64,000 bases of DNA from Streptomyces sp. ACA25 (GCF_028200735.1 NZ_JAQKPV010000002.1:372001-436000), one strand, 5' to 3'. Counted from the first letter of the stretch, positions 32,837 through 41,501 are shown. The notes: generated by a model from the sequence alone, not told the origin. A program made the numbers and translations.

Positions 32837-32986
32837 ATGGACGCATGGGCCGAAGCCGTACCGCTCGCATCGGGCCGGCCGGGCGCCGACGTGAGTCCTG
32901 CCTACGACGGCAGGGCCTCGGGGTGTTTCGTGCGACACGACGACAGAAAGCTCATCGACGAACTTACGACTGGTGATCGGTCTTGA
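32837..32986 (+). CDS. Small 49-aa ORF, first of the acyl operon
   Basis: ATG 32837 has a strong AAAGGAA ribosome site seven bases upstream. The frame ends in a TGA that overlaps the TTG start of the E1 alpha gene, which suggests translational coupling. The product (MDAWAEAVPL... ending DELTTGDRS) is hydrophilic, with no motif I recognise. It could be a leader ORF that controls E1 alpha translation, a small accessory subunit, or chance. Confidence 0.45.
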   Translation: MDAWAEAVPLASGRPGADVSPAYDGRASGCFVRHDDRKLIDELTTGDRS

Positions 32987-33888
32987 AGTCAGAATCCGAG
33001 TACGCGACAGATCCAGACGACGACACGCGACGGTTGCTGTTGCGCCACATGCTGGTGGCCAGAGGCGTCGATGAGGAGGCCCGTCAGCTCCAGAGACAGG
33101 GCGCGCTCGACCTCTGGCTGTCCTGCCAGGGGCAGGAAGCAGCGCAGGTGGGCTCCGCGCTCGCCGTCGGCCCGTCCCCGACGGTCTTTCCCAGTTACCG
33201 CGAGCACGCGGTCGCCCTTCTGCGGGGTGTGACACCGGGCGAGCTGGTCGCACAGTGGGCCGGCCGCACGTTCTGTGGATGGGACCCGCGCCGGCTGCGG
33301 TTCTTCCCCTACACGCTGGTTCTGGCCGCACAGACGCTGCACGGCGTCGGCTACTCGATCGGACAGCGGTTGCAGGGGCGGGAGGACTTCACCGTCGTGT
33401 ACGTGGGCGACGGCGCCACCAGCGAGGGCGACATGTCGGAGGCCATGAACCTCGCAGCCGTCGAGTCGGCATCCGTGCTGTTCGTCTGCCAGAACAACGG
33501 CTGGGCCATCTCGAAACCGGCCGGGGAGCAGATGCGCACCTCACTGGCCGAGCGAGCCCGGGGTTTCGGGATCGAGTCCGCACGGGTGCGGGGTCAGGAC
33601 CCGGAGACCGTCTTCTCGGCTTGCTCCACGGCCGCCGCCCACGTCCGAAGGGAGCGGGCGCCCTACCTCGTCGAGCTACAGGTGGGGCGCATCCACGGTC
33701 ACTCGACCTCCGACGCCCATGAGGAGTACCGCAGCGGCGAGGACATCGCAGAGGCCAAGGCCGCGGACCCGGTGCCCGCGTACGTGGCCCGGCTGAGCGG
33801 CCTGGGCCTGGTGGACACCGCGTGGCTCGACTCTGTCGACGCGGAAGTACGTGAGCTGCGCGAGCGGTTGATGAAGGAGTACGCGTGA
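32983..33888 (+). CDS. 2-oxoacid dehydrogenase E1 alpha subunit (TPP-dependent)
   Basis: This 301-aa thiamine-diphosphate enzyme subunit has the cofactor motif GDGATSEGD followed about 27 residues later by CQNN. It resembles pyruvate and branched-chain E1 alpha chains. With the beta subunit it should decarboxylate a 2-oxoacid, or split a ketose phosphate, and pass the acyl group to a lipoyl arm. The TTG at 32983 is the most upstream start and is coupled to the small ORF. Internal starts would cut conserved sequence. It overlaps the beta gene by 4 bp. Confidence 0.92.
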   Translation: MKSESEYATDPDDDTRRLLLRHMLVARGVDEEARQLQRQGALDLWLSCQGQEAAQVGSALAVGPSPTVFPSYREHAVALLRGVTPGELVAQWAGRTFCGWDPRRLRFFPYTLVLAAQTLHGVGYSIGQRLQGREDFTVVYVGDGATSEGDMSEAMNLAAVESASVLFVCQNNGWAISKPAGEQMRTSLAERARGFGIESARVRGQDPETVFSACSTAAAHVRRERAPYLVELQVGRIHGHSTSDAHEEYRSGEDIAEAKAADPVPAYVARLSGLGLVDTAWLDSVDAEVRELRERLMKEYA

Positions 33889-34868
33889 GGAGCACCGTTT
33901 CGTCCGTCCGCCTGGCGGAGTCGATCAACACAACCCTCGCCGACCTGCTCGAGCAGGACCCGAAACTGCTGCTGCTCGGCGAGGACATCGGACGCCTGGG
34001 GGGCGTCTTCCGGGTGACCCGGGGCCTCAGGGAGCGGTTCGGCAACGACCGGGTGCGCGACTCGCTCCTTGCCGAGTCCACCATCGTCGGCCAGGCCATC
34101 GGCATGGCGATGAGCGGGCTCGTGCCGGTCTGTGAGATCCAGTTCGACGGGTTCACCTATCCCGCGGTGAATCAGCTGGTGACCCAGGCGGCCCGGATCG
34201 GGGACCGGTGGAACGGACAGGTCAGCCCGAGCCTCGTCGTGCGGATCCCGACCGGCGGCGGGGTCCGGGGCGTCGAGCACCACAGCGAGTCCAACGAGGC
34301 GCTCTTCGCCCGCGTCCCGGGAATCTCGGTGGCGTGTCCCTCCACGGGCGAGGACGCCGACCAGATCCTGCGGTACGCGGTGACGCTCGGTTCGCCCGTG
34401 GTGGTGTACGAGCCGATCCGCCTGTACTGGCGGCGGAGCACACCCGCCCGGGTCCCCGAGCCGGCGAGGACGCCGACCGCGGCCCGGGTCGTGAGGCGTG
34501 GCACGGACCTGACGATCGCGACATTCGGCGCAGTCACCCACGAGGTCCTGGAAGCGGTGCACGCACTCAGCCCGGATGTGGACGTCGAGGTGGTGGACCT
34601 GCGCTGGGTGGCCCCGCTCGACCTGGACACGGTCATGGAGTCCGTTGCCCGCACCGGGCGGCTGCTGATCGTGCACGAGGGGTCGAAGGACTTCGGCATC
34701 GGTGCGGAAATCGCCGCGTCAGTGGCCGATCGCGGCTTCCACACCCTCCGGGGCCCGGTCCGCCGGCTGGCGCCCGACCGCCGGGCCTATCCCCCGGCGG
34801 ATTTCGAGAAGGACTACCTGATCGGTGTGCAGGAGATCAAGGACGAGGTGCTGGTGATGACGAAGTGA
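33885..34868 (+). CDS. 2-oxoacid dehydrogenase E1 beta subunit
   Basis: This 327-aa transketolase-like subunit has the classic E1 beta pattern: LGEDIGRLGGVF, LLAESTIVGQAIGMAMSG, IRIPTGGG-like VRIPTGGGVRG and a C-terminal transketolase C domain (VEVVDLRWVAPLD, LLIVHEGSKDFGIGAEI). It forms the alpha2beta2 heterotetramer with the preceding gene product. GTG 33885 overlaps the alpha stop (GTGA), and its own stop overlaps the lipoyl protein start in the same way. Substrate could be a branched 2-oxoacid, pyruvate, or a ketose phosphate as in glycolyl-ACP systems. Confidence 0.93.
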   Translation: MRSTVSSVRLAESINTTLADLLEQDPKLLLLGEDIGRLGGVFRVTRGLRERFGNDRVRDSLLAESTIVGQAIGMAMSGLVPVCEIQFDGFTYPAVNQLVTQAARIGDRWNGQVSPSLVVRIPTGGGVRGVEHHSESNEALFARVPGISVACPSTGEDADQILRYAVTLGSPVVVYEPIRLYWRRSTPARVPEPARTPTAARVVRRGTDLTIATFGAVTHEVLEAVHALSPDVDVEVVDLRWVAPLDLDTVMESVARTGRLLIVHEGSKDFGIGAEIAASVADRGFHTLRGPVRRLAPDRRAYPPADFEKDYLIGVQEIKDEVLVMTK

Positions 34869-35170
34869 GCGACTCCTCCCTGGACATGCACGTTCCCAGC
34901 TTTGGGCACGGCCTCGGCGAGGCCCTGCTGGTCGAGTGGATCGCCGCTGTCGGCGACCGGGTCGAGCGGGGTGATGTCATCGCCGTCGTGGAGACCGACA
35001 AGGCCAGCACGGAGATCGTGGCGGAGCGGAGCGGGCAGGTCACCGCCCACTCCACGTCGACCGGCACGATCATCGAGTCCGGGCAGGTGCTGTACCGGCT
35101 GGCGGCCGACCAGCCCTCCCCACGCCCCGAGACCCCAGAGTCCAGTCACCTGAACGGAGAAGGAACATGA
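34865..35170 (+). CDS. Stand-alone lipoyl carrier protein (E2 without catalytic domain)
   Basis: This 101-aa protein consists of one biotinyl/lipoyl domain. The lipoylated Lys46 lies in VVETDKAST, and the GxxL-type opening PSFGHGLGEALLVEW is also family-like. A short Pro-rich tail follows. A normal E2 would continue into a peripheral-subunit-binding domain and an acyltransferase. Both are absent, so the acyl group must be taken off by another enzyme, most simply the KAS III encoded two genes on. GTG 34865 overlaps the E1 beta stop, and the end overlaps the ACP start (ATGA). Confidence 0.9.
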   Translation: MSDSSLDMHVPSFGHGLGEALLVEWIAAVGDRVERGDVIAVVETDKASTEIVAERSGQVTAHSTSTGTIIESGQVLYRLAADQPSPRPETPESSHLNGEGT

Positions 35171-35415
35171 GCGACATTGAGAGCCGCATCGCGGACACCA
35201 TGCTGGCCAAACTGCGCGAGCGGGACGCGTCATTGGGTCCCGAAGACCTCACCCGGCCGGTCGCCGACCTCGACCTCGACTCCCTCGACCTGGTCGAGCT
35301 GCACCAACAACTGGAGCGCGAACTCCAGGTCAAAGGCGATCTGCAGGAAACTGCGGGCTTCGCCTTTCTGGACGACTTCAGCACCTATTTCGTGAAACTG
35401 GCGAGCGGGGAATGA
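35167..35415 (+). CDS. Acyl carrier protein
   Basis: This 82-aa ACP has phosphopantetheine site DLDSLDL (Ser39) and acidic helix II (LVELHQQLERELQV). It overlaps the lipoyl gene by 4 bp upstream and the KAS III gene by 4 bp downstream, so all are expressed in fixed order. It probably receives the acyl group released from the lipoyl arm and carries the growing starter chain to the peptide synthetase. Confidence 0.93.
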   Translation: MSDIESRIADTMLAKLRERDASLGPEDLTRPVADLDLDSLDLVELHQQLERELQVKGDLQETAGFAFLDDFSTYFVKLASGE

Positions 35416-36350
35416 GTGCGGGCATCGTCGACATCGCCACCGCGAAGCCCGGCCGGACGATCCACAACGACCACTTCGCATCGATCGGTCTCACGGACGA
35501 ATGGATCCGGCGCCGCAGCGGCATCGCGTCCCGCTCCTGGCTACCGGACGAGACACCGCTGACGGAGGTGGCGGCGGAGGCCTGCGCGCCGATCGTGACG
35601 AGGGCGGGCGATCCCTCCTCGATCGGCGCCCTGGTCGTCGTCAGCACCTCGGTGCGGCAGCGCGTCCCGGGTGTCGCGCAGAAGGTGGCCCAGCTTGCCG
35701 GTCTCGGCCCCTCCGTGCTGGCCTTCGACATGAACGCGGCCTGCTGCGGATTCGTCTACGGGCTGATCACCGGGCTCTCGCTCTGCGACGCCGGACAGGC
35801 ACGGTCGGTCCTGGTGTGCTCGGTCGAGGCCATGTCCCGGCTGGTGGACCGCACGGACCGGCAGACGGCGTGCATCTTCGCCGACGGCTCCGCCGCCGTC
35901 CTGCTCGAGGAGCGCGCGGAGTTCGCGGACTTCCGCCAGATCGCCGGCTGCGACGGCTCCCGCGAAGCGCTCATGCGGGAGACCGACGCGGGCGGCATCC
36001 ATCTCGACGGGACGCAGGTGTACGACCGCGCCGTACGCCGCATGTCGGAGTCGGCGCAGTACCTCTTCGACCACGGCCCCGCGCCGACCGTCCTGGTCGG
36101 CCACCAGGCGAACGGCCGCATCCTGGAGCAGGTCCGCAGCTTCTCCACCCATCTCGGCGTGCCTTTCGTGAACCGGATCGAGAACTCCGGGAACACGTCG
36201 TCCGCCTCGATCCCGATGGCGTTCGCCGAGGAGCTGGACGCCGGTTCTCTGCCCGCCGTGGGACGGCTCGGCGCCGTGGCCTACGGCGCCGGTGAGGCGT
36301 GGGGCGGTGTCTCGGTCGACTACCGAGTGCCCACCGTCACGGCTCCCTGA
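35412..36350 (+). CDS. 3-oxoacyl-ACP synthase III (FabH-like)
   Basis: This 312-aa enzyme has the thiolase-fold catalytic triad: Cys111 in NAACCGFVYG, His in VGHQANGRIL and Asn in NSGNTSSASIP. KAS III enzymes condense a short acyl thioester with malonyl-ACP, and several relatives act as acyltransferases instead. Here it may either move the acyl group from lipoyl to ACP or carry out the first chain extension. It is coupled to the ACP gene. Homologs in secondary clusters set the starter unit. Confidence 0.92.
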   Translation: MSAGIVDIATAKPGRTIHNDHFASIGLTDEWIRRRSGIASRSWLPDETPLTEVAAEACAPIVTRAGDPSSIGALVVVSTSVRQRVPGVAQKVAQLAGLGPSVLAFDMNAACCGFVYGLITGLSLCDAGQARSVLVCSVEAMSRLVDRTDRQTACIFADGSAAVLLEERAEFADFRQIAGCDGSREALMRETDAGGIHLDGTQVYDRAVRRMSESAQYLFDHGPAPTVLVGHQANGRILEQVRSFSTHLGVPFVNRIENSGNTSSASIPMAFAEELDAGSLPAVGRLGAVAYGAGEAWGGVSVDYRVPTVTAP

Positions 36351-36394
36351 CCGGGCCGGGAAATCGGGAACGTACTCGATCACAGGAGGTTGTC

Positions 36395-37564
36395 ATCTAC
36401 TCGCCAGAAGCCTGGGTCCTGCGCTCCGGTGCACTGACCGGCCCTCACAACAGCAGCGGCGGCGCGCTGCAACGCGATCGGTTCACCTTCGGCCCGCTGG
36501 ATGAGGGTGAGGCGCTTGTGGAGCCGATCCTCGGCTCCTGGGAGGCCAACGTCGACCACGCGCTCGCCCGTTCACCGATCGACGTGTGCAGCAGCCGCGG
36601 CGAGGACACGGTGGTCGTCGGCAACATGGGCGTGGTGCGCGTGCTCAAGGTCAACTCGGGGAGCCGGGACGTGCGGGTCCGCGAAGGTGACCTGTGTCTG
36701 CTCATGCCGTTCGGCAAGCTCGACCGCTTCGGATACGCCGAACTCGCCTACGCCTACGACGCCCCCAACACCATCGGCCTGCTCGCCAAGCAGGCGAAGA
36801 TGGACGTAAAGGTGCTTCTGCCCATCCCGGACGGCACGGCGTACTCGCTGCCCCAGTGGGCCACGTACGGGCGGTACTTCACCGCCTGGGACAACTGGCA
36901 CAAGGCGTACGGGTGCTGGCGTACACAGATCGCCGAGGACGACCCGCAGAACCACCTGGTGTTCGGGTGGGGCGGCGGCGTGGCCTTCGCTGAGTTGATG
37001 CTGGCCAAGCGGGCCGGGTTCCGGGTGGCGATGACGGCGGGCTCGGACGAGCGCGTCGCCTTCCTGCGGGAGAACGGCATCACTGCGGTGGACCGCCGCC
37101 GGTTCCCCGACCTCTCGTTGCCCACGCGCGAGGAACGGACGGACCGGGACCGGCACCAGCGGCGCCGGGCGTCGGTCAAGGAGTTCCTGGGCCTCATCAA
37201 CGAACTCAGCGACGGCCACGGTGTCGCGATCTTCGTGGACAACATCGGCGCCCCCCTGTACGACATCACCCTGACGGCCCTGGCCCGCCAAGGGGTCGTC
37301 ACCACCTGCGGCTGGAAGGCGGGCATGCGCCTGTCGCATCTGCGGGGGGCTGAGTCCATCAGCCGGCACATCCATGTGAACACCCATGTGTGGCGACTCC
37401 AGGACTCACCGGGCATCCGGGACTTCCAGGAGGCCGAGGGCTGGATGGCACCGAAGGGGTCGGACGTGATCTACGACTTCGACCAGGTGCCCGAGCTCGC
37501 GGACGACTACGCGAACGGCCTTATCGGGTCGTACTTCCCGATGTACCAGGTGAACCCGCTCTGA
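36395..37564 (+). CDS. Crotonyl-CoA reductase-like MDR enzyme (start uncertain)
   Basis: This product of about 390 aa belongs to the zinc-independent medium-chain dehydrogenases closest to crotonyl-CoA carboxylase/reductases. It has a nucleotide-binding FGWGGGVAFAELMLAKRAGF and the downstream pattern GVVTTCGWKAGM...RHIHVNTHVW. It would reduce, possibly with carboxylation, a 2-enoyl thioester. A textbook AGGAGG (36384-36389) lies five bases before an in-frame ATC at 36395, and I find no ATG, GTG or TTG in frame nearby. The alternative GTG at 36299 gives 421 aa, but it overlaps the KAS III gene by 52 bp and adds non-family residues. The ATC start is therefore my best but unusual reading. Confidence 0.82.
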   Translation: MYSPEAWVLRSGALTGPHNSSGGALQRDRFTFGPLDEGEALVEPILGSWEANVDHALARSPIDVCSSRGEDTVVVGNMGVVRVLKVNSGSRDVRVREGDLCLLMPFGKLDRFGYAELAYAYDAPNTIGLLAKQAKMDVKVLLPIPDGTAYSLPQWATYGRYFTAWDNWHKAYGCWRTQIAEDDPQNHLVFGWGGGVAFAELMLAKRAGFRVAMTAGSDERVAFLRENGITAVDRRRFPDLSLPTREERTDRDRHQRRRASVKEFLGLINELSDGHGVAIFVDNIGAPLYDITLTALARQGVVTTCGWKAGMRLSHLRGAESISRHIHVNTHVWRLQDSPGIRDFQEAEGWMAPKGSDVIYDFDQVPELADDYANGLIGSYFPMYQVNPL

Positions 37565-37588
37565 CTCACCCGAACCGGGAAGAGGATC

Positions 37589-37618
37589 GCCCCGATGGCC
37601 CGAGCGGGCCATCGGGGC
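37589..37618 (+). terminator. 13-bp perfect hairpin after the reductase gene
   Basis: Stem GCCCCGATGGCCC pairs with 37606-37618 around GAGC. It lies 25 bp past the reductase stop and 140 bp before the acyl-CoA dehydrogenase start, so it probably ends or attenuates the acyl operon. Confidence 0.75.
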
Positions 37619-37759
37619 CGGCCGGCCCACGCCCGCCTGTCCTGTCTGTCCCGTCTGCCCTGCCGACCGGACACCTCCCTTGAAGCGTCACACTCCGGAA
37701 GACATCACTGTTCCGACGTTCTTCGTCGGCCGGGATGTCCACCATTGCGAAGGGCCGCC

Positions 37760-38920
37760 ATGTCAGCAGAACTGCTCAAGCGAGTACGCGATTTCACCGC
37801 GGTCGAACTGATCGGGAAGGAAGATCACTTCGACGGCCCGCCGGAACAACCCACCGCTGAGGCGTCCCGGCTGGTTGCCGCCGGCCTTGCCAACTGGTGG
37901 GTACCGCAGCATTACGGAGGCATGGGCCTGTCTTTGCAGGACAGCGTCGACGTGGTGTCCGAACTTGCCTACGGTGACGCGGGTTTCGCATTCGGCGCTT
38001 TCCTGCCCGTCCTGGGCTCCCTCATGCTCCAGCACTTCGGCGACGAGGAACTGGCGCGCCCAGCACTCGAATCGCTGGCGGCCGAGGGCAGCCGGATCGC
38101 CCTGCTCGCCAGCGAGGAAGAGGCCGGCAGTGAGCTGGTCAGGACCGCCACGACCTTCCGTGCGGAAGGCGACGGGCTGGTCCTGACGGGCGAGAAGTAC
38201 TTCGCCACCAACACGGACGCAGCCGACATGCTGCTGGTGCTCGCCCGGTCGTCCGACGACGACACGGACTTCGCCGTCATCGCGGTCCCCCGCGATACGC
38301 CTGGGGTCGAGATCGTCAAGCGCTGGGATCTGCTCGGGGTCCGGGGCACCGGCACGTACCGGGTGCGGCTCAACGATTGTGCCGTTCCTGCCGCCAACCG
38401 CCTGCGCGGCAGCGGACTGCGCATACTCGAGGCGAGCCTGAACGCAAGCCGCATCCTGATCGCGGCCTGCGCGGTGGGCATCTCCCGCCGGATCAGGGAC
38501 CTGTCGATGGACTACGCGGCGGCGAAAAGGATCAGGAGCGCCCCGCTCACCGAGAACGCGGTGTTCGCCGGGAAGCTCGGGCAGATGGAAATGCAGATCG
38601 ACGTCATGCGCAACCAGTGCCGGGCGGCCGCGGCCGAATTCGACGGCCACCTGGCCGCGGCCGCCAATGGCGGACCCGGTCTCCTCCGGGTCGGCACGCT
38701 GCGCTCCGCACTGGCCGCCAAGCTCTTCTGCGGCCAGACAGGCTGGCACGTGGCATCGGCCGGCTCCGAACTGTTCGGCGGCCTCGGTTACACACAGGAC
38801 CACCCGATCGGAAAATTGGTACGCGACATGCGTTTTGTCGCGATCATCGAAGGGGGCGAGGACATCATGCGCGACATGCTCTACGCCCGCTACGTGCTGT
38901 CCGCCCGTAAACGGCGGTGA
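37760..38920 (+). CDS. Acyl-CoA/acyl-ACP dehydrogenase
   Basis: This 386-aa flavoprotein has the ACAD three-domain layout: an N-terminal helical part, a middle beta domain with LTGEKYFATN and a C-terminal four-helix domain ending GGLGYTQDHPIGKLVRDMR then IIEGGEDIMRDML, where the catalytic Glu would lie. It introduces a double bond in an acyl thioester. With a KAS III, an ACP and a crotonyl-CoA reductase-like protein it recalls the allylmalonyl set of FK506 (TcsB/C/D), where the dehydrogenase makes a terminal alkene. ATG 37760 has AAGG nearby. It is separated from the operon by a hairpin. Confidence 0.92.
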   Translation: MSAELLKRVRDFTAVELIGKEDHFDGPPEQPTAEASRLVAAGLANWWVPQHYGGMGLSLQDSVDVVSELAYGDAGFAFGAFLPVLGSLMLQHFGDEELARPALESLAAEGSRIALLASEEEAGSELVRTATTFRAEGDGLVLTGEKYFATNTDAADMLLVLARSSDDDTDFAVIAVPRDTPGVEIVKRWDLLGVRGTGTYRVRLNDCAVPAANRLRGSGLRILEASLNASRILIAACAVGISRRIRDLSMDYAAAKRIRSAPLTENAVFAGKLGQMEMQIDVMRNQCRAAAAEFDGHLAAAANGGPGLLRVGTLRSALAAKLFCGQTGWHVASAGSELFGGLGYTQDHPIGKLVRDMRFVAIIEGGEDIMRDMLYARYVLSARKRR

Positions 38921-38925
38921 GGACC

Positions 38926-38968
38926 GCGCAGGGAGGTTCGTCCCCAGTGGCCGGACCTCCCTCCGCGC
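38926..38968. terminator. Imperfect hairpin between convergent genes
   Basis: GCGCAGGGAGGT and ACCTCCCTCCGCGC form an interrupted stem just past the dehydrogenase stop. It also faces the end of the minus-strand monooxygenase gene at 39041, so it may stop transcripts from both sides. Confidence 0.55.
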
Positions 38969-39040
38969 CGAAGGTGCATACCTGCGGGAAGACCCCTTAC
39001 CTGCCTCCGCACTCGTGAAGCGGCTGTCTCCGGCGGTGTG

Positions 39041-40543
39041 TCACCCCTGCCGGGCCGGGCCGAACCAGGTGGCGAGGGCAGTGCGGAGCGCGGAGGTGCC
39101 CGGCCCGCCGCCGACGTCGGCTGCCCAGGCGACATGGCCGTCGGGGCGGATGAGGAGCGCGGCCGGAGCGGGGACATCGCCGAGGACCGGGACAGGCCAG
39201 TGATCGTCCTCGCTCCGCGCCTCGACGAGGTCGACGCGATCGGCCCACCCCTTGGCGGCCACCGCCACTTCCGCGCTGCCGCGCAGGTCCAGCAGGACAG
39301 GACGGGCGGCATGCAGCAGCTCGTGGACGCGGGTGGCGCCGTCAGGTGTCTTGAGGTCGGCGTCGGGGACCCGGCGGCCCGCCAGCACATGGTCACCGTC
39401 CACCGCGTACCGGATGTCCAGTGCCGTGAGCATGCCGCGCAGATGCCGGTTGACGTCGTCAAACACGATGAGCGAGCCGAACACGTCGCGCAGCGCGTCC
39501 GTCTGAGCACCGGGGCGGGCCAGCGCGGACTGCGCCCGGGTGTTGTGCAGAACGCGCTCGGCGACCGGGTGGCGCTCAGCGTGGTAGCTGTCCAGCAGGC
39601 ACACCGGCGCCTGGCCGCGCACCACCGAGGCAAGCTTCCAGCCGAGGTTGACCGCGTCCTGCACCCCCATGTTCAGCCCTTGCCCGCCGGCCGGAAAGTG
39701 GGTGTGCGCCGCGTCGCCCGCGAGCAGCACCCGGCCCGACCGGTACTGGACGGCCTGCCGTGCGGCGTCGTTGAACCGGGAGACCCACCTGGGGCTGTGC
39801 ATACCGAAGTCCGTGCCCGCGAGCTTGATCAGCGAGTCCCGGAGCTGCTCGAACGTCACGGGGTCGTCACGGTCCGCGACATGATCGTAATCGGAGGTGA
39901 TCACCCGGTACCAGCCCGGCTCGAAGGCGATCGCCGAGTAGTCGCCGCCCGGACAGCGCCGCGCCCAGACGTAGTCCTCAGGCAGGTCGGGAAGTTCGAC
40001 GTCGCCGATCAGCGCGGTCATCGTCGCCTCAGTGCCGGGGAAGTCGATGCCCGTCAGCTTGCGCACCGTGCTGCGCCCGCCGTCGCAGCCCACGAGGTAT
40101 CTGGCGCGCAGCGTCGCAGGTGCCGCCTCCCCCGTCGTCAGCTCGACCGTCACACCGGCCTCGTCCTGGCGGATCCCGCTCAGCTCTGCCGACCTGCGCA
40201 CCCGCACCCCGAGCTCGGCGCCCCACTCCTCCAGCAGCCGCTCGATGGCGGACTGCAGGATCATCAGTGGGTAAGGGTGCCTGGACTCGTACTCGTCGAA
40301 GTCCAGGTAGAGGCCGGAGAAGTGGCCCACCGGCTGCAGTTCGCCCTCCGCGAGGAAACGGTCCAGGACTCCGCGCTGGTCCAGCACCTCCAGGGTGCGG
40401 GAGTGCATCCCGCCGGCTCGCGACTCGCCCGTCCGCTCCGCGAGCCGCTCGACCACCACGACATCGACACCCGCCAGCCGCAGCTCGCAGGCGAGCATCA
40501 AGCCGGTCGGCCCAGCGCCCGTGATCACCACATCCGTGTCCAT
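39041..40543 (-). CDS. FAD-dependent aromatic hydroxylase-type monooxygenase
   Basis: This 500-aa group A flavin monooxygenase has an N-terminal GAGPTGLMLACELRLAG, a DG motif VGCDGGRSTVRK and the GDAAHTHFPAGGQGLNMG motif. A thioredoxin-like C-terminal region is as in PgaE and rifampicin-monooxygenase relatives. It hydroxylates an aromatic or electron-rich substrate with NAD(P)H and oxygen. ATG 40543 has GGGAG about eight bases upstream. GTG 40558 is in frame but overlaps that site. Its place at the right edge fits either a tailoring enzyme or a detoxification gene unrelated to the peptide. Confidence 0.88.
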   Translation of the reverse strand: MDTDVVITGAGPTGLMLACELRLAGVDVVVVERLAERTGESRAGGMHSRTLEVLDQRGVLDRFLAEGELQPVGHFSGLYLDFDEYESRHPYPLMILQSAIERLLEEWGAELGVRVRRSAELSGIRQDEAGVTVELTTGEAAPATLRARYLVGCDGGRSTVRKLTGIDFPGTEATMTALIGDVELPDLPEDYVWARRCPGGDYSAIAFEPGWYRVITSDYDHVADRDDPVTFEQLRDSLIKLAGTDFGMHSPRWVSRFNDAARQAVQYRSGRVLLAGDAAHTHFPAGGQGLNMGVQDAVNLGWKLASVVRGQAPVCLLDSYHAERHPVAERVLHNTRAQSALARPGAQTDALRDVFGSLIVFDDVNRHLRGMLTALDIRYAVDGDHVLAGRRVPDADLKTPDGATRVHELLHAARPVLLDLRGSAEVAVAAKGWADRVDLVEARSEDDHWPVPVLGDVPAPAALLIRPDGHVAWAADVGGGPGTSALRTALATWFGPARQG

Positions 40544-40769
40544 GCCGCCGTCTCCCACGCCGATTCCCTCTCGTCCCGCTACGCGTCCGACCTCGCCGGA
40601 TCACCTCCACGTTCACGGAAGTGGATCAGCCGGTCAAGACAGTGCCCGGGGTGGGCGGGTGATGCAGGAGCCCCTGTCCCGCCGGCGGGACGGCGTTGCG
40701 GAACCATCGCAACGGCCCTATGCACACCAGGGAGCCGGGGGTTCTCGGTGCTGCGGCTGCCGAACACCG
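40544..40769. other. Intergenic gap at the right edge of the cluster
   Basis: No gene is supported between the monooxygenase start and the greA terminator. It should hold the monooxygenase promoter, but I see no clear -10/-35 pair. Confidence 0.5.
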
Positions 40770-40803
40770 TGGTTCCCCCGGGCCGGACGGCCCGGGGGAA
40801 CCA
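40770..40803. terminator. 15-bp hairpin, greA terminator
   Basis: TGGTTCCCCCGGGCC pairs perfectly with 40789-40803 around a GGAC loop. It lies about 45 bp past the greA stop on the minus strand and also faces the cluster, so it separates the cluster from housekeeping genes. Confidence 0.82.
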
Positions 40804-40846
40804 CTTGCGCTCCGGAGCCGGGGCGCGGCTCGCGGGGAGGCAGGGC

Positions 40847-41344
40847 TCAGGCCTGGTAGGGCTTGGCCTTCAGCACCTTCACCCGGGCGGTGTTTCCGTT
40901 CGGAAGCTCGTACTCCGCTTCCTCCCCGACCTTCTTGCCGTTCAATCCGACGCCCAGGGGGGACTGCGGTGAGTAGGTCTCGATGTCCGAGGTCGCGAAC
41001 TCGCGGGAGGCCATCAGGAAGGTCATCGTGTCGTCCTCGTCGCCGTCGAAGGCGACCGTGACCACCATGCCCGGCTCCACGATGCCGTCGTCCGCGGGGG
41101 CTTCGCCGACCTTCGCGGTCTCCAGGAGCTGAGCCAGCTGGCGCACGCGCGCCTCCTGCTTGCCCTGCTCCTCCTTGGCCGCGTGATAACCGGCGTTCTC
41201 CTTCAGGTCACCCTCTTCGCGGGCCGCCTCGATCTTCTTGGCGATGTCGACGCGCGCGGGACCCGACAGGTGATCATACTCGGCCTTGAGCTGATCGTAC
41301 GCCTCCTGGGTCAGCCAGGTGACAGTGCCGCTGGTCTGGGTCAC
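40847..41344 (-). CDS. greA: Transcription elongation factor GreA
   Basis: This 165-aa factor rescues backtracked RNA polymerase by stimulating transcript cleavage. It has the N-terminal coiled coil with the acidic tip (AAREEGDLKENAGYHAAKEEQ) and the C-terminal FKBP-like domain ending SPLGVGLNGKKVGEEAEYELPNG. GTG 41344 has GAGGAG upstream and gives the family length. The upstream region up to about 41450 contains a GC-rich imperfect inverted repeat. It marks the return to core chromosome. Confidence 0.97.
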   Translation of the reverse strand: MTQTSGTVTWLTQEAYDQLKAEYDHLSGPARVDIAKKIEAAREEGDLKENAGYHAAKEEQGKQEARVRQLAQLLETAKVGEAPADDGIVEPGMVVTVAFDGDEDDTMTFLMASREFATSDIETYSPQSPLGVGLNGKKVGEEAEYELPNGNTARVKVLKAKPYQA

Positions 41345-41501
41345 AGGTGCTCCTCGAGTGCGCGTAGAAATGAACACATAAAAACAGAGCCCGCCCCTGG
41401 GTTGGTCGTGCCTACCTGGGGGTGGGCTAAACGTCGAGCATAACAAGGCGGGGTCGAGTTGCCCGGAAAATTACCCCTAGCCGCAGGTCATAAACCTGAG
41501 G

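Noticed and set aside
36299..36394. GTG 36299 as start of the reductase
   Set aside because: It overlaps the KAS III gene by 52 bp, ignores the AGGAGG at 36384-36389 and adds 32 residues unlike the family.
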